Shown here one piece after another: positions 1 to 10,329 of a stretch of DNA of 64,000 bases. The notes beneath the pieces are model-generated. The model did not search any database and was not told the DNA's origin. It saw nothing but the letters and a program-made list of their open reading frames with translations. Source of the stretch: Desmodus rotundus (taxonomy: Eukaryota > Chordata > Mammalia > Chiroptera > Phyllostomidae); contig NC_071390.1 of assembly GCF_022682495.2 (NCBI RefSeq), forward strand, positions 147,660,583 to 147,724,582, written 5' to 3'. Position numbers and translations under genes: made by a program. Positions within the stretch are counted from its first letter, which is position 1. Each line of letters starts with the position of its first letter.

Positions 1-1290
1 AATGATAATAGTTCTTACTTATATGGATGTATTGTAGGAATTTATGACACTTCTACTTAGAAAGTCCTTTGAACTTCTTAAAGAAATATCTTAATGTATT
101 GAGTTTCTTCAGTGTTTTCCCTTTCATGTACACTTACTTAACCATCTAGTATTTATTGCTCATAAAGAACAAATAATTCTTTTTCTTTTACTTTTTCTTC
201 TACCTCTAATCAGGAAAAGATTTATTGAATACGGCAAGAGAGCATCATAGAGAAGCAGAATGATTTAAAAAATAAAATTATTAGTTTTTACCCAGTACAA
301 CCAAACAAGGGTTGTCCTGAAAATGTACTTACTGCAATAATGCTGGGATTCCTGGAAATCTGGGGGGTGGGGAGCACAAACTAATACTGAAGGTATTACT
401 ATCTGAATTTAGCTAGGAAAGGGGAGCAAAGGGATTTAGACACTGGGCTTAATGAAATGGGGAGTATGAACCTGTTTGATTGCTCAGCCAGGAAGCTGCA
501 GCTTCACACTCTAGGGGATTACAGCACTTCTCCGCCAGCCTCCTTTCCCCCTCAAGTACTGGATTGTTGGGGGCCCAGGGTGAAATACTGGACCACAGAG
601 GCCTGTCAGTCTACCTAGGGGGTGTGGATGGATCTATCCAAAGCCTGAGAAAACTTAGAAAGTTGACTGGTCATTTTGAGAAAGCACCCGGTCCATCCCA
701 ACCCCAAGCTCCCAGATATAACCCCCAGGGAACAAAGTTAAGTGCTCTCTCTCTACCAACCTGCAGCACCTGCACAGTGCACACACCTGTTCACTCCACG
801 GCCACGGCCGTGTGGCCCGTGGCCTCCGGGAGGGAGCCTGATTACCGAAGCACAGCAATGGACTGCAGCTGGGAATACACACTAAGTGAGCCGATGCTGG
901 ACTGGACTGTGCTTTAATGTGGAGCAGAGACTCTGGGCAGTGGCTTCATCCTGGCCCCCCTGAAGACAACTCTGGACCTTTTCCATGGTGAGATGATGGA
1001 GATGGACTATTGGGAGGTCGGGAGGGGAACCCCCTTAATTTTACGTAATCAGTAAACCACAGCACAGAGCCCCAACCTCCCATGTGGGTCTCAGGAAACT
1101 CTTCCTTTAGACTCTGCAAAACTCCGCTACCACTGAACACAAAGACATTCCTCAGAGAGGACCATCGAAGTAAATCCATTAGAGATCAATAACTCTCAGT
1201 TAAACGTTTATCTTTTGCACACACTCGTGGGACTATTTATTACTGTGCTTGAGATTTGACTCAGTGCAAGGCCATCTTGTGAGAAAGTTG
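1..1290. other. Unique sequence, no gene recognised
   Basis: AT-rich to about 480, then more GC-rich. An open frame at 480-917 (+) starts with TTG, has no early in-frame ATG, overlaps an antisense frame and matches no family I know, so I read it as chance. No repeat family is recognised. Confidence 0.5.
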
Positions 1291-1760
1291 TTAAGGAGCC
1301 TAACAGTCTAGATGCCCATAGAATCTTTAAATAGTCAGAGTAACACTAGTATGGTGGGAGCTGCTGGCAGTTCTACAAGGACAGAAGAGAGAGGGATTGG
1401 GGAAATCCAGCAGAAAATGGTACTTTAGCTTTGTCTTGAAAGATGGGTAATATTAGGTAATTAAAAAGCTGTTAAGCAATGGGAGGAAAGATGGAAAGGC
1501 ACAGCACCTCTGGGCAGCTATTCTCCATGGGTTATGTTCCTACCTCCTTCCTCCAGTGGAATCATCTACTGGGTTCTTGGGGGGATTTTGGAGCCCAGGT
1601 TACAGAAAGAGGATGTTGCCAAAAGTATATAGTGAGCTAGATGCTGTGCTTATCTCTGTCCCCAGAACACTAGGGTTTTATCCCGAAGTAGCAAATAGCC
1701 ACGGGAGGTTTTGGAATAAGTGAACGACTCGATTAAAGTGGTGTTTAAAGCATACTAGTG
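1291..1760 (-). mobile_element. L2 (LINE2) fragment, diverged
   Basis: Read on the minus strand, the text follows the 3' end and then the upstream coding part of an ancient L2/CR1-type LINE. Landmarks are a 'gagcctaacagtctagatg' type 3' segment, a 'cttgaaagatgggtaa' segment near 1436, and 'ggaggttttggaataagtgaac' words near 1705. It is strongly diverged and has no open frame. Confidence 0.45.
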
Positions 1761-1774
1761 CAGCAACAGGAATT

Positions 1775-2362
1775 CTGATTCGCTGCTGATGGAATACAAA
1801 ACAATACAGCCACTTTGAAGGACAGCTGGGCAGTTTCTTCCCAAACTAAACACACTCTTACTGTACAGCCTAGTCGTTGGGCTCTTTGGTATTGCAACTC
1901 ATTGGTGTTTTCAGCTCATTTGTTACCTAAATGAGTTGAAAACTTATGTCCCTATAAAAACTTGCAAATGAATTTGTAATTGCCAAAACTTGGAAGCAAC
2001 TAAGATGTTCAACAGATGAATGAATCAACAAACATTCAGGCAGTGAATTCTTATGCAGCAATAAAAAGAAATGAGCTCTCAAGCCAGGAAGCCAGGAAGG
2101 AATTTTAAAGTCATATTTCTAAGGGAAAGAAGCCATTCTGAAAAGTCTACCTACCGTATGATTCCAACGATGTTACATTCTAGGAAAGGCAAAACTACGG
2201 GGACAGAAATAAGATGAATAGTTGCCGGGGTTTGTGGGGAGAGGGGGATGCATAGGCAGAACACAGAGGATTTTCCAGGCAGGAAATGGGTCTCTGTGAT
2301 AATGCCCAGGTGACTACATGTTACTATACATTTGTCAAAATCCACAGAACATGACACAGAGA
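1775..2362 (+). mobile_element. LINE-1 3' end, old mammalian subfamily
   Basis: Contains the usual end-of-ORF2/3'UTR landmarks in order: a 'caacaggaattctgattcgc' opening, 'cagccactttgaaggacagc', 'ttggaagcaactaagatgttc', 'gatgaatgaatcaacaaa', 'cagcaataaaaagaaatgag', and the 3'UTR words 'gttgccggggtttgtgggg' and 'ttactatacatttgtcaaa'. The 5' part is truncated, as is normal for L1. No coding capacity remains. Confidence 0.85.
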
Positions 2363-2629
2363 GTGAATCCTGACGTGAACTGTGGGCTTTCTACATCTCC
2401 CCCCGGGGGCAGGGAAGCCGCAGAGTGTGGACGGTGTCGCTGTGTCACCAGCCCTGTCACCAGTGTGTTCTGGTGGTCTGCCTGTGGAGACTCCATAGGA
2501 CAAGAAAAAAGGCAAGCACCATCACAGAAGACAACAGGTCTGCTGTTTGATGCTTCTGGCTTTTTAAATTCTCTCTCTCTCTTTTCTCTTTTTTCTTCTT
2601 CAGTATCTCTCCAAGTGTGGTCTCTGAAC
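2363..2629. other. Unique sequence with a short CT-rich tract
   Basis: A CT-rich stretch lies at about 2568-2605. I see no gene here. Confidence 0.5.
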
Positions 2630-2755
2630 GAGCAGCTTCAACATCACCAGGGGACTTGTTAGAAATGCAAATTCTCAGGCCCAAGCCCAGACCCACTGAA
2701 TCAGAAGCTCTGGGGGTTCGGCTTGGCAGCCTGTGTTTCAACGAGCAAATTCGTT
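2630..2755 (-). mobile_element. MER5A-like hAT (Charlie) fragment
   Basis: The minus strand carries the core of the MER5A consensus. On the plus strand this reads 'cttgttagaaatgcaaattc', then 'cccactgaatcagaagctc', then 'ggcagcctgtgtttcaacg'. MER5A is a nonautonomous mammalian hAT-Charlie element; this copy is partial and non-coding. Confidence 0.8.
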
Positions 2756-3860
2756 CTCCCTTCTGTTCAAGAGAGGCTTTGTGTGTGATGCCTTCCGTTT
2801 GGCAGGGCAAGCCATCACACGTGAAGGAAGTCTCCGGCTTCTTCTAAGTCCCCCAATGGCTATATTGATTTCCATCTGTCCCCACGTGTTTATTGATCTG
2901 GAGAACAAAATAAAAGATACATGAATGACAACTGAGCTAGCAAATCATCATATCTCAAATAGGCTGTTGGTTCTCTGGCATTAAAATACAGCAGAGGGCA
3001 TTACTGACACCTGGTCACTGATTTGAGAGCAATGTCAGTCCATTGTACGAACCTGGCTCCCTTTGCTTAAATAGGAGGCAATTCTGTCCTCCAGATAATT
3101 GCAGACCTTCCTCCTGACATAGCCGTTACCCTGTGGGGGGAGAAAGGTAATCATCAGGCTGAAATTTTTAAAGAAAAGGAATATCAGATTCAAAAGCAGT
3201 TTTCATATGCAAAATAAAATTGGTTTCCATTAATAACCAAAGGCATCATTTTTGTAAGTCAGAGCCTAGTGGTGCATGGCAGAGTTTAAAATGTGGCTCA
3301 GCACGTAAAATTACATTAAACAAAGCAGAGGTTCAAAGGGTCAAAGCAAAAGGGCAATGTAAGTGTATTTCAGCACTGAACTTTCACCTTGGTATTGCAG
3401 TCCAAGTTCGTCGTATGTAATGAGGAGAGATTGTGAGTCCTCTGAATTGAATCGGAGCCCCCGGGGACCATTGGGCCTTCCTTTGCAGATAGAAATCTGT
3501 GCCCATGTCCTGGGCATGGAGGGCTGGCTTTTTCCTCTGAAACCAGGGAGACTCCTTGGCTCCACTTGCTCCACACCCTTGTAATCATTTGTCCTGTCCC
3601 CGAGCTCCCTCAGGACTTTCACCCCAATGTGCCCTCCTCCACCCTGAAGCTGATTCCTCCTCATCCTCACGTCACTCACGGAGGAGCACTGTGACCACCA
3701 GACTAATTCCTCTCCTTTTGCTTGGCTTCCCCATGGTATCCTGTCTTTGTTTCCTAATACAGAGCATGTTGCAATGTCTATAATTTACTTCAAAATCCAT
3801 CAACAGTGACAATGTGAAATTATTTGTGCCAGTGAGTTGAAAGGTTGCCACCTATGCAGG
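2756..3860. other. Unique sequence, no gene recognised
   Basis: Open frames on both strands at 3341-3783 overlap one another and match nothing I know. A CTCF-like core is listed separately at 2988-3000. Confidence 0.5.
2988..3000 (+). promoter_or_regulatory. Candidate CTCF-like core motif
   Basis: The string acagcagagggca fits the CTCF core CCASYAGRKGGCR at 12 of 13 positions. A single motif match has modest predictive value, so this is only a candidate. Confidence 0.25.
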
Positions 3861-3981
3861 TATGACCATCTAACACATTAAAAACAATAGTTTGATTAAA
3901 AATGGGCAAAGGAGCTGAGTAGGCATTTTCCCTAAGACATCCAAATGGCCAACAGGTACATGAAAAGTACTCAACATCACT

Positions 3982-4035
3982 AGTCATCAGGGAACGACAA
4001 GTCATCAGGGAACTACAAGTCATCAGGGAACTACA
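3982..4035. repeat. 18-bp tandem repeat, three copies
   Basis: Three adjacent copies of agtcatcagggaac(g/t)aca. Copy 1 has g at the variable base and copies 2 and 3 are identical. The array lies inside the L1 tail, whose usual sequence has this word once, so it is a local duplication. Confidence 0.95.
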
Positions 4036-4349
4036 GTGAGGAACTACCTCGCACCTGTCAGAACGGTTATCATCGAAAAGGAGAGATGACGTGTCCATTA
4101 GGGCGTGGGAAAGGGAACCCTCATGCATGGTCGGTTGGAATGTAAATTGGTGCAGCCACTATAGAAAACAGTATGCAGATTCATCAAAAAGTTAAAAATA
4201 GAACTACTATATGATCCAGCAATCTCATGTCCTATTTATCTAAAGGAAATGAAGGCAGTATCTCAAAGAGGTATCTGTTTATTATAGTATTATTCACAAT
4301 AGCTAAGATATGGAAACAACCTAGGTGTCCATTGATGGATGAATGAATG

Positions 4350-4445
4350 AAGATATATAATATACATAGATACCTAAATATCACATATATGGTATATATA
4401 TCATATAAATTCATATATATGGTATATATATACATCATACATCTT
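4350..4445. repeat. AT-rich (TA/CATATA) simple repeat
   Basis: Runs of tatata with two near-identical 'catatatatggtatatata' blocks. This is low-complexity sequence expanded inside the L1 3' region. Confidence 0.8.
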
Positions 4446-4645
4446 TATATACATAATGGAATATTATTTAGCCATAAAAAAGAAATCCTGCCACTTGAGT
4501 CAACATGAATGAAACGGGAGGTCATTATGAGTAAGTTCTGCGGGTCTAATGTACAGCATGGTGAATATAGTTAATACTGACGTATGGAATACTTGAAATT
4601 TGCTAGGAAAGTAGTTCTTACATGTTCTCTCCATACACATGTGGT

Positions 4646-4855
4646 AAGGGACCAGCCCATTCCCTATCTGTATACTTTCTACCAGTCTGGATGGATGTGA
4701 TTTCTTTAATTCCATAGTAGTCAGATTTCTACTCAACTCAACTTCTGACAGCTCTGAGTGATGGCTGTTCTATATTTTAGTTGTAATTTTGATGTGGTTT
4801 TGTGAAGAGGTGAGCCATGTCTGCCTATACCACCATCTTGACCAATGTCAAGTCC
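4646..4855. mobile_element. Probable L1-related fragment
   Basis: Words such as 'tttctaccagtctggatgg' and 'gtctgcctataccaccatc' resemble a piece often found with L1 copies in laurasiatherian genomes. Orientation and subfamily are not resolved. Confidence 0.35.
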
Positions 4856-5945
4856 AATGTGTTTTCTGAAGTAAACTTGACAGGTAAGGGGGCACTTATT
4901 TGGATACCTAAACAGCTTTTGTCAAGCTTTCAAATTAGTTATCTAAACTATTTTGGGTCTGCATGTGAATAAACATTTGTTTAATAAATGTATCTGTGTG
5001 GGGTAAAATTTTATCTAAGGCTGGCTTTTATCATAACCTGGTAGACAGGTGGAGGGAGTGAGCACTATCAATCACTTTGAATTTCTCCAAGGCTGCTGTG
5101 GCCTCACAAAAAGAACCCAATGGCTGGGCAGACCTGATTGTGACAACTTGCCTTAAGTCTTGTTACTCCTGGTCAATTGCAGGTCTAAGAACGCAGGGAC
5201 CCCTTATTATACAAATTGTAGGAGCCAAGTACATTTTGGAGTGGATGGCCAGATTGTCCAGGCTTGCCAGGACGCCCAGGAGAAGACAGCCCAGGAGCAG
5301 GCTAGAGAAAACATACCCACACTTGGAAAGAGTATGAGAAGACACTGTCCAAGAAAAGATTGTGTTTTACGTAACTGCACTTGAAAAGAAGGTTGGCAAG
5401 TAGCAAAACAGCAAGAATTTTCATATGCTGACGTGTACTTTAATCAAAATAACTTTTCTTTTGAATTTGAGTTTTGGTCCTTCTTTTCTGTAATTTAAAA
5501 TTCTCTGCTTCCACAATGATGGAAGATTATGTACAAATATGGAGAGAGGGACAGCTATTTTCAGCAGTTTTAAATTATTGAATTTATTACTAAGTTATCC
5601 TGCACCTCCGTTTCCGTCATTTCCGTATACTTTTATGTCAGCAGAGCACACTGTACAGCATGTGTAAAAAATAAAAACGGAAAAAAAACACCGCCAAGTA
5701 CAGATGTGTGATGATTATCTGTTAGACTGAACTAGGAAACACCCTGTATTTCTTCCTTTGTATGGATGTTGTCTTTCATCAGGAAAGAGCTGGAACCTCT
5801 CACCAGAGCCAAAAGCTCTTCATACTGACTACTGGTCACTCCAGGACAATGACGTGGCCTGTCCTGTGGCTTGCTTCTTTCCCAACCAGGAGTTGAAGGC
5901 TAATCAACGTCGCACGGATTCTGCTCCCAAGCTCCTCTGTGCAGG
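4856..5945. other. Unique sequence, no gene recognised
   Basis: Overlapping frames at 5077-5384 occur on both strands and match no family I know. AT-rich from 5400 to 5700. No splice-bounded or conserved-looking exon is seen. Confidence 0.5.
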
Positions 5946-5949
5946 GGCC

Positions 5950-6306
5950 ACTGAGCCCCTGAAATGCAGTTTGTCCAAACTGAGATGTGCTCTAAGGACA
6001 AATACACTCTGAGTTTCAAAGACCTAGTATACAAAAGTGTAAAATATCTCAGTCATGTTTACATTGATTACATGTTAAAATAATATTTTGGAAATAACTA
6101 GACTTTGAGTGGTAAGCACACAATGCAATACAGGGATGTATTATACAATTGTACACTTGAATCATATATAATGTTATTAACCAATGTCACCCCAATACAT
6201 TTAATTTTAAAAAGTTCACCCATTTCTTTTGACCTTTTATTGCAGATTACTAGGAAATTCTAAATCACGTATGAGGTTTGTATTGTATTTCTATTGGACA
6301 GCACTG
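5950..6306 (+). mobile_element. hAT-type MER fragment split by an L1 3' end
   Basis: The left part (about 5950-6092) carries 'cagtttgtccaaactgagat' and 'gattacatgttaaaataat'. The right part (6216-6306) ends in 'tattggacagcactg', a hAT-type terminus. Both belong to one nonautonomous mammalian element, which an L1 3' end interrupts at 6093-6215. The left terminus is not clear. Confidence 0.6.
6093..6215 (+). mobile_element. Short LINE-1 3' end nested in a hAT element
   Basis: Terminal L1 landmarks are 'gggatgtattatacaattg', 'tacacttgaatcatatataatg' and 'ccaatgtcaccccaataca', followed by an A-rich tail. Only the last 120 bp or so of the LINE is present, which is a typical 5'-truncated insertion. 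Confidence 0.75.
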
Positions 6307-6600
6307 CTCTAAAAAATGGTTCTGTTTGAGAAGGAGCTGAGAAGAGAGGCTGGGCACTCTCTGCTGGTGCTGGGTCTGGCCATCCTGGGTTCCTACTAAG
6401 TCATGCCTTCTAGACCCATGTCACTCAGACCAGGTCTAAAGTTCCTCCCTTCTGCCTATGCCCCAGTGTTCAGGCCTCTGAACAGCCAGCTAACCTGATA
6501 AATTAATCCGTGTGAACCAGTGGTAGATGCTATTGGGTTAATGTGTTCTCCTTGTCTATGTCCCAGTCCTGCAATTTCACACAGTCCTTTTGGGTGACGA
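6307..6600. other. Unique sequence
   Basis: Nothing recognised. Confidence 0.5.
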
Positions 6601-6668
6601 TTCCCATTCATTCAATAAGTACCTACTGGGTACTGACCATGTGCCAAGCACACTGTTAGTCCCAGGCC
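6601..6668 (-). mobile_element. L2/MIR-type 3' fragment
   Basis: Contains 'attcattcaataagtacc' and 'accatgtgccaagcacactg', the reverse complement of the shared L2 3' end. Confidence 0.6.
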
Positions 6669-6685
6669 ACCAGACACACTCACTT

Positions 6686-6688
<3 letters not shown>

Positions 6689-6727
<39 letters not shown>
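6689..6727. repeat. (GA)n microsatellite
   Basis: An uninterrupted run of about 19 GA units. Confidence 0.97.
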
Positions 6728-6729
<2 letters not shown>

Positions 6730-7719
6730 ACACCGTGAGCAAGACTCCAGAGTAGCAGCGTCAATGTATACATATATACAAATAAATGGATTTAGAACCA
6801 GGGCACATAATATGGCTTGATGCTCAGCAAGGCCCAGGAATCATCATAGAAGAGCCAGGGTTTGAGAAGCATTTTGAATGGTGAACAAATTATCTGTCAG
6901 GGGAGAAGTGAGAAAAGGACCTTCTGTAGGAGGGAACAGTAGATACAGAAGCACAGAGCCTGGAATATCTGGGCTCACTGGCGGGTGAGAATTTGGAGCC
7001 CCCCGAAGCAAGGTAGGACACATGACATTCTCCACCTGTGTGTGGGCTTGCCAAAAGGAATTCTTCCAGTTCTGGCTTCTAGGGACTAAAGAGAAAGAAT
7101 AACATCATTAATAACTGATGAAAGGGTTATTTCTGCCCAAGCGTTAGAACAGGAGGTGAACCACGGTTGAACAAAGGTTTCAAGGACTGCTTAACTTTCA
7201 TGTAATTAAATTGAGAAACTGCAGGAGAGTGATGATTAATTTCACAAATAAAAGCTCCTGAATTAAAATAATCCTTCGTTTCTTTTATTTCTGATTAAAA
7301 GGGGAAAAGGTGGGAGAAAACGAACCTAATTAGTCACATTAGACAAATAGTATTTGTTTAAGCAGCAGTTTCTTGGCCCATATGGAATCAGCAATGGTCC
7401 AGAGGTGTGACCTATGGTTGTATCTGGGGTCCCTCCTACCTCTGCCTGGAGGTCAGGAATGGTTGGCAGCTGCTGTCCATGGGTGGGTGGTGGGCGGTCA
7501 GACTCAGGGCCGTGGGAGTCCTGAGATTGCCCCTCTGCGGAACTTCCTGGCAGCCCTCACCAGGCACTGGCCAGTGTCCTTTCTTCAGCTGGGTGCTTCT
7601 CAGTTGGTAAGACTGGTATTCCTTGGGGGCTCCAGGCCTGGGTCTGATCTGGTCATAGTCCCTGCCTTTCTTAAAAATAAACAAATTCTTAGAAAAGAGT
7701 ATAGTTTCTACCTTCTAAC
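6728..7719. other. Unique sequence; possible conserved noncoding block at 7190-7345
   Basis: No gene is recognised. Frames at 7373-7747 overlap on both strands. The 7190-7345 part is AT-rich and dense in TAATTA/ATTAAA homeodomain-like words without being simple repeat, a texture often seen in conserved noncoding elements. This cannot be confirmed without alignments. Confidence 0.35.
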
Positions 7720-7824
7720 TTTCATTTGGAAAATTTTAATCTTATAGGAAAGTTGAAAAAATTGCATAATGAATAATAATAAACACTTTCACCCTTGTTA
7801 ACAATGTTAACATCTTATACATGT
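7720..7824. mobile_element. Old L1 fragment, left part
   Basis: The text around 'ggaaagttgaaaaaattgc' and 'cccttgttaacaatgttaac' matches a long noncoding piece common to old mammalian L1 elements. It resumes near 8295, so the two parts are probably one fragment split by an insertion. Confidence 0.55.
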
Positions 7825-8290
7825 CCCTGTGCTCCTCTCCCCTTGTAGGGTAAGTGCAGGCAGTCTGGCTTCCTCACCCAGGTGTCTGGATAACTAAGGG
7901 AAGCAGTTTTCCCATAACCTTGAATGGGCCTGATAAGTAGTGTTCTCATAACCTTGGGACTGAGTCCGATAAACGGTTCCCATAACATGAAGTGGGCTCC
8001 CACACGCAGAATCATGCTATGTTATATAATTTTTTGACTTTTTGCTGGCTTTGTTTGTCCCTAGCACTTAAGCAGGCAGGGACTTCTCATTAGAGGGATG
8101 TGCAGCTTGCAGCATGCGAGGCTCGCACACCCAGGAATAAAGGCGTGTAAAGCATCCCCACAGCTCCGCGCGTTTTCTTCCATCTCCCAGAGTCTAGAGC
8201 TGACCTGCCTGGCCTTGACACACTACAACACACTCTCCCTCTCCACCATTTCTCCCTCCCCCTCCTCTCTCCCATTTAAAAAGCAGAGAC
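7825..8290 (+). mobile_element. Candidate solo LTR inserted in an L1 fragment
   Basis: This interval separates two parts of one old L1 fragment and has LTR-like organisation. Imperfect direct repeats of about 34 bp (7907-8001) sit where U3 enhancers would lie. A TATA-like 'gttatataatttttt' follows near 8021, and a polyadenylation signal 'ggaataaagg' lies at about 8131-8140, followed by a GC-richer segment. No coding region is present. TG...CA ends and a target-site duplication could not be fixed, so the boundaries are approximate. It could instead be unrelated unique sequence. Confidence 0.35.
7907..8001. repeat. Degenerate 34-bp direct repeats, about 2.8 copies
   Basis: Copies start near 7907, 7941 and 7976. 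They share the order (t/c)cataac(c/a)ttg..., a tgggcc/tgagtcc word, and gataa. Copy 3 is partial. Divergence between copies is roughly a quarter of positions by eye. Confidence 0.6.
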
Positions 8291-8294
8291 ACCA

Positions 8295-8930
8295 CCACGC
8301 TTTATTCCTAAATATTACAGCCTGTGTCTCCTAAGAATAAGAATGCTCTCCTATGTAATCAAAATAACATGATCACACCCAAGTAATTAAATGTCAATAC
8401 GATCTCATATGGAATCCATGTTCTAAGTTTCCAAATAGCCTAAATAATGTCCTTTAGAGCTGCTTTATCAAAGTCTCACAGTGCATTTGGTTGAATGTTT
8501 TTTCAGCCTTTTTGATGATGGAGCAATCCCTTTCCTTTTTCTGTGGGTTTAGTTTTTGGTGGTTTGTTGTTTGTTTTGGTCTCTCATGACATTCGATGTC
8601 ACGACATTTTTTGAAGAACCCAGGCCAGTGTTCCTGTGACATGTCCACGTTCTGGGTTTGTCCGATGAGCGCTGATTCTCAGGCTGGGTTCAACATTTCG
8701 GCACAAACACCACCTCCGTGACATGTGTCCTTCCCACCGTGTCTCACCAGGAGACCCATGAGGTCAGTTTGTGAGGAGCGTAGACTTTTATGAGTTATGT
8801 GCTTGAAATTGTCCAGATGGGGAATAACCCTGAACAGTTTACCTGTACAGCCCCGATGTGGTGAATAAGACACCACTTAGTGGTCTGCACTGGTCCAGTT
8901 ATTTTTTATTCATAAGCATAGAAAATGAAA
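8295..8930. mobile_element. Old L1 fragment, right part
   Basis: Landmarks in order: 'tttattcctaaatattacag', 'aagaatgctctcctatgta', 'aataatgtcctttagagctg', 'ctctcatgacattcgatgtc', 'ttttttgaagaacccaggcc', 'tctgggtttgtccgatgag', 'gtgtccttcccaccgtgtc' and 'gtttacctgtacagccccg'. These follow a well-known noncoding stretch of old mammalian L1 copies. The part before 7825 fits immediately upstream. Confidence 0.65.
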
Positions 8931-9867
8931 AGGCATGTTCTTTTGGGGATCCTTTCAGGGATGGAAAGGGGTTCAACTCTTTTTCTCTCTCTCTTCCCAC
9001 TCCCCCCTCCATTCCCTTGGGTTACTAGTTTGATGTGATTATGTTAATCACCCTCTTGTTGCCTCACTAGATCATATTAATGAATATTCCACCTGGCACC
9101 CAGTTCTGCCTGCACAGTGCTGGCCAGGGCTCCCTTGCTGCCCTGGGGAGCCATCTGCTTCCCCTGCACATGTGGAGTTGAACTTTTCTTCTCCCCTTTT
9201 CATTCTGCTTAGTAAGCAGACCCTGACCAGCAACACCTGCATCCTATTCACTCTGCAACCTGAGCCAAAGGGTAAGAGGTCTGGCCTTCTAGGGAGCATG
9301 GGCTGGGAGCAGCATGGAAGTGGCCGGGCTCCCCTCTTCCTCTTCTTTTCCTAACAAGAGAGGCAACTGGGAGGTTTCACAAGGACTCTTGTCAAAACTC
9401 AATAGATAATGATGCTTATTGTTTATTGATTGGCATGTACATTCTTGCTAATGTCCACTGGTGGTCAGCCCATTAGCAGTCCCTGCTTCTTTGCTGCATT
9501 CCCTTTAGTCAAGGAAAAATTTAACTCTTTATTAGGGCCCTAATAAGGCAGACTTTGGAACAAAGGAGAAAGCAAACCACATTGTTTCCTCCCCAAATTT
9601 AGCTCACCGATCACTTCATCCTACAATCATTTATACAGCACGTATACAGTAGCCATTGCTTAAATAAACATACCACTCGTTTGAGAACAGAATCATCAAC
9701 ATGGACACCAAATACCCCTGCAGTCACTCTCTGGGAACAGGCTCAGTGTACGCACACAAGCCTTGGCCAGGTAAGTCTGCACCCCGTTGTTACTATCTCT
9801 GCTGTTTCAAAAGGCTGTGCTGGGAGCTGCTTTTTGTAATTAATTAATTAAGTAATTTAATCTCACC
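8931..9867. other. Unique sequence with an 18-bp palindrome
   Basis: No gene is recognised. There is a CT-rich tract at 8977-9015, a perfect palindrome at 9529-9546 and a (TTAA)n-like run at 9838-9853. Confidence 0.5.
9529..9546. repeat. Perfect 18-bp palindrome
   Basis: The sequence ttattagggccctaataa equals its own reverse complement. It lies in AT-rich unique sequence, and no function is known. Confidence 0.97.
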
Positions 9868-10092
9868 CTAGGATATGTTTATTGATTTTAAAGAGGAATG
9901 GAGGGGGGAGAGAGAAGAAGAGAGAGAGAGAGAGAGAGACAGAGAGAGAGAGAGATCTACTGGTTGCCTCCCATATGCACCCAGACCAGGGATCAGACCA
10001 GCAAGTCAGGCAGATGTCCTGACCAGGAATCAGACTGCAACCTTTTGGTGTCAGGATGATGCTCCAATCAACTGAGCCACCTGGCCAGGGCT
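9868..10092 (-). mobile_element. VES-type bat SINE (diverged)
   Basis: The minus strand starts as 'ccctggccaggtggctcag', a tRNA-like head as in bat VES SINEs. The T/GA-rich tail region appears on the plus strand as 'tatgtttattgattttaaag' followed by a long GA run (9910-9956). It is more diverged than the copies at 37.6 and 45.2 kb. Target duplications are not clear. Confidence 0.85.
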
Positions 10093-10329
10093 GCCAGGAG
10101 CTTCTTAACGTAAGGGTTAATCACCAGTCATATTGTCCCGATCATATTTTTTTTTCTATAAGCAAACATTTAGGCCACATTTTCCATCCCTTTCTCAAGA
10201 TGGGCATGAGCTTGCCTGCTGACTAGCAGCCTGGGATAGTGACTTGCCATCCAGAGGCTCAGCAGTTATGCCAGGGAGCTGCACATTCATGGATGAACAT
10301 GCATTTCACTCTCAAGTTACTAAATGACG
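10093..10329. other. Unique sequence
   Basis: Nothing recognised. Confidence 0.5.

Larger units (their letters stand above)
3865..4645 (+). mobile_element. LINE-1 3' end (ORF2 tail plus 3'UTR)
   Basis: Typical L1 terminal landmarks run in order. They are 'aaaaatgggcaaaggagctg', 'ccaaatggccaacaggtac', 'aaagtactcaacatcac', 'gtgaggaactacctcgcacc', 'tccagcaatctcatgtcc', 'aggtgtccattgatggatg', 'tggaatattatttagccat' and the 3'UTR word 'gtctaatgtacagcatggtg'. The ORF2 frame is broken many times. It contains an 18-bp triplication (3982-4035) and an AT-rich tract (4350-4445). Confidence 0.9.

Noticed and set aside
480..917. A 145-codon plus-strand frame
   Set aside because: It begins with TTG, the only clear in-frame ATG is near its end, and there is no homology.
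3820..4128. A minus-strand frame with a repeated SLMT motif
   Set aside because: The repeat comes from the 18-bp triplication inside an L1 tail, read antisense.
5077..5384. Overlapping plus-strand frames suggesting an exon or processed pseudogene
   Set aside because: No protein family is recognised in any frame, and no poly-A tail or target duplications are seen.
7907..8001. CRISPR-like spaced repeats
   Set aside because: The copies are adjacent and degenerate with no spacers, and the DNA is mammalian. They fit U3-type direct repeats better.
9868..10092. A tRNA gene (tRNA-like head)
   Set aside because: The tRNA-like part belongs to a VES SINE; no cloverleaf is intact. The same applies to 37648-37857 and 45184-45390.
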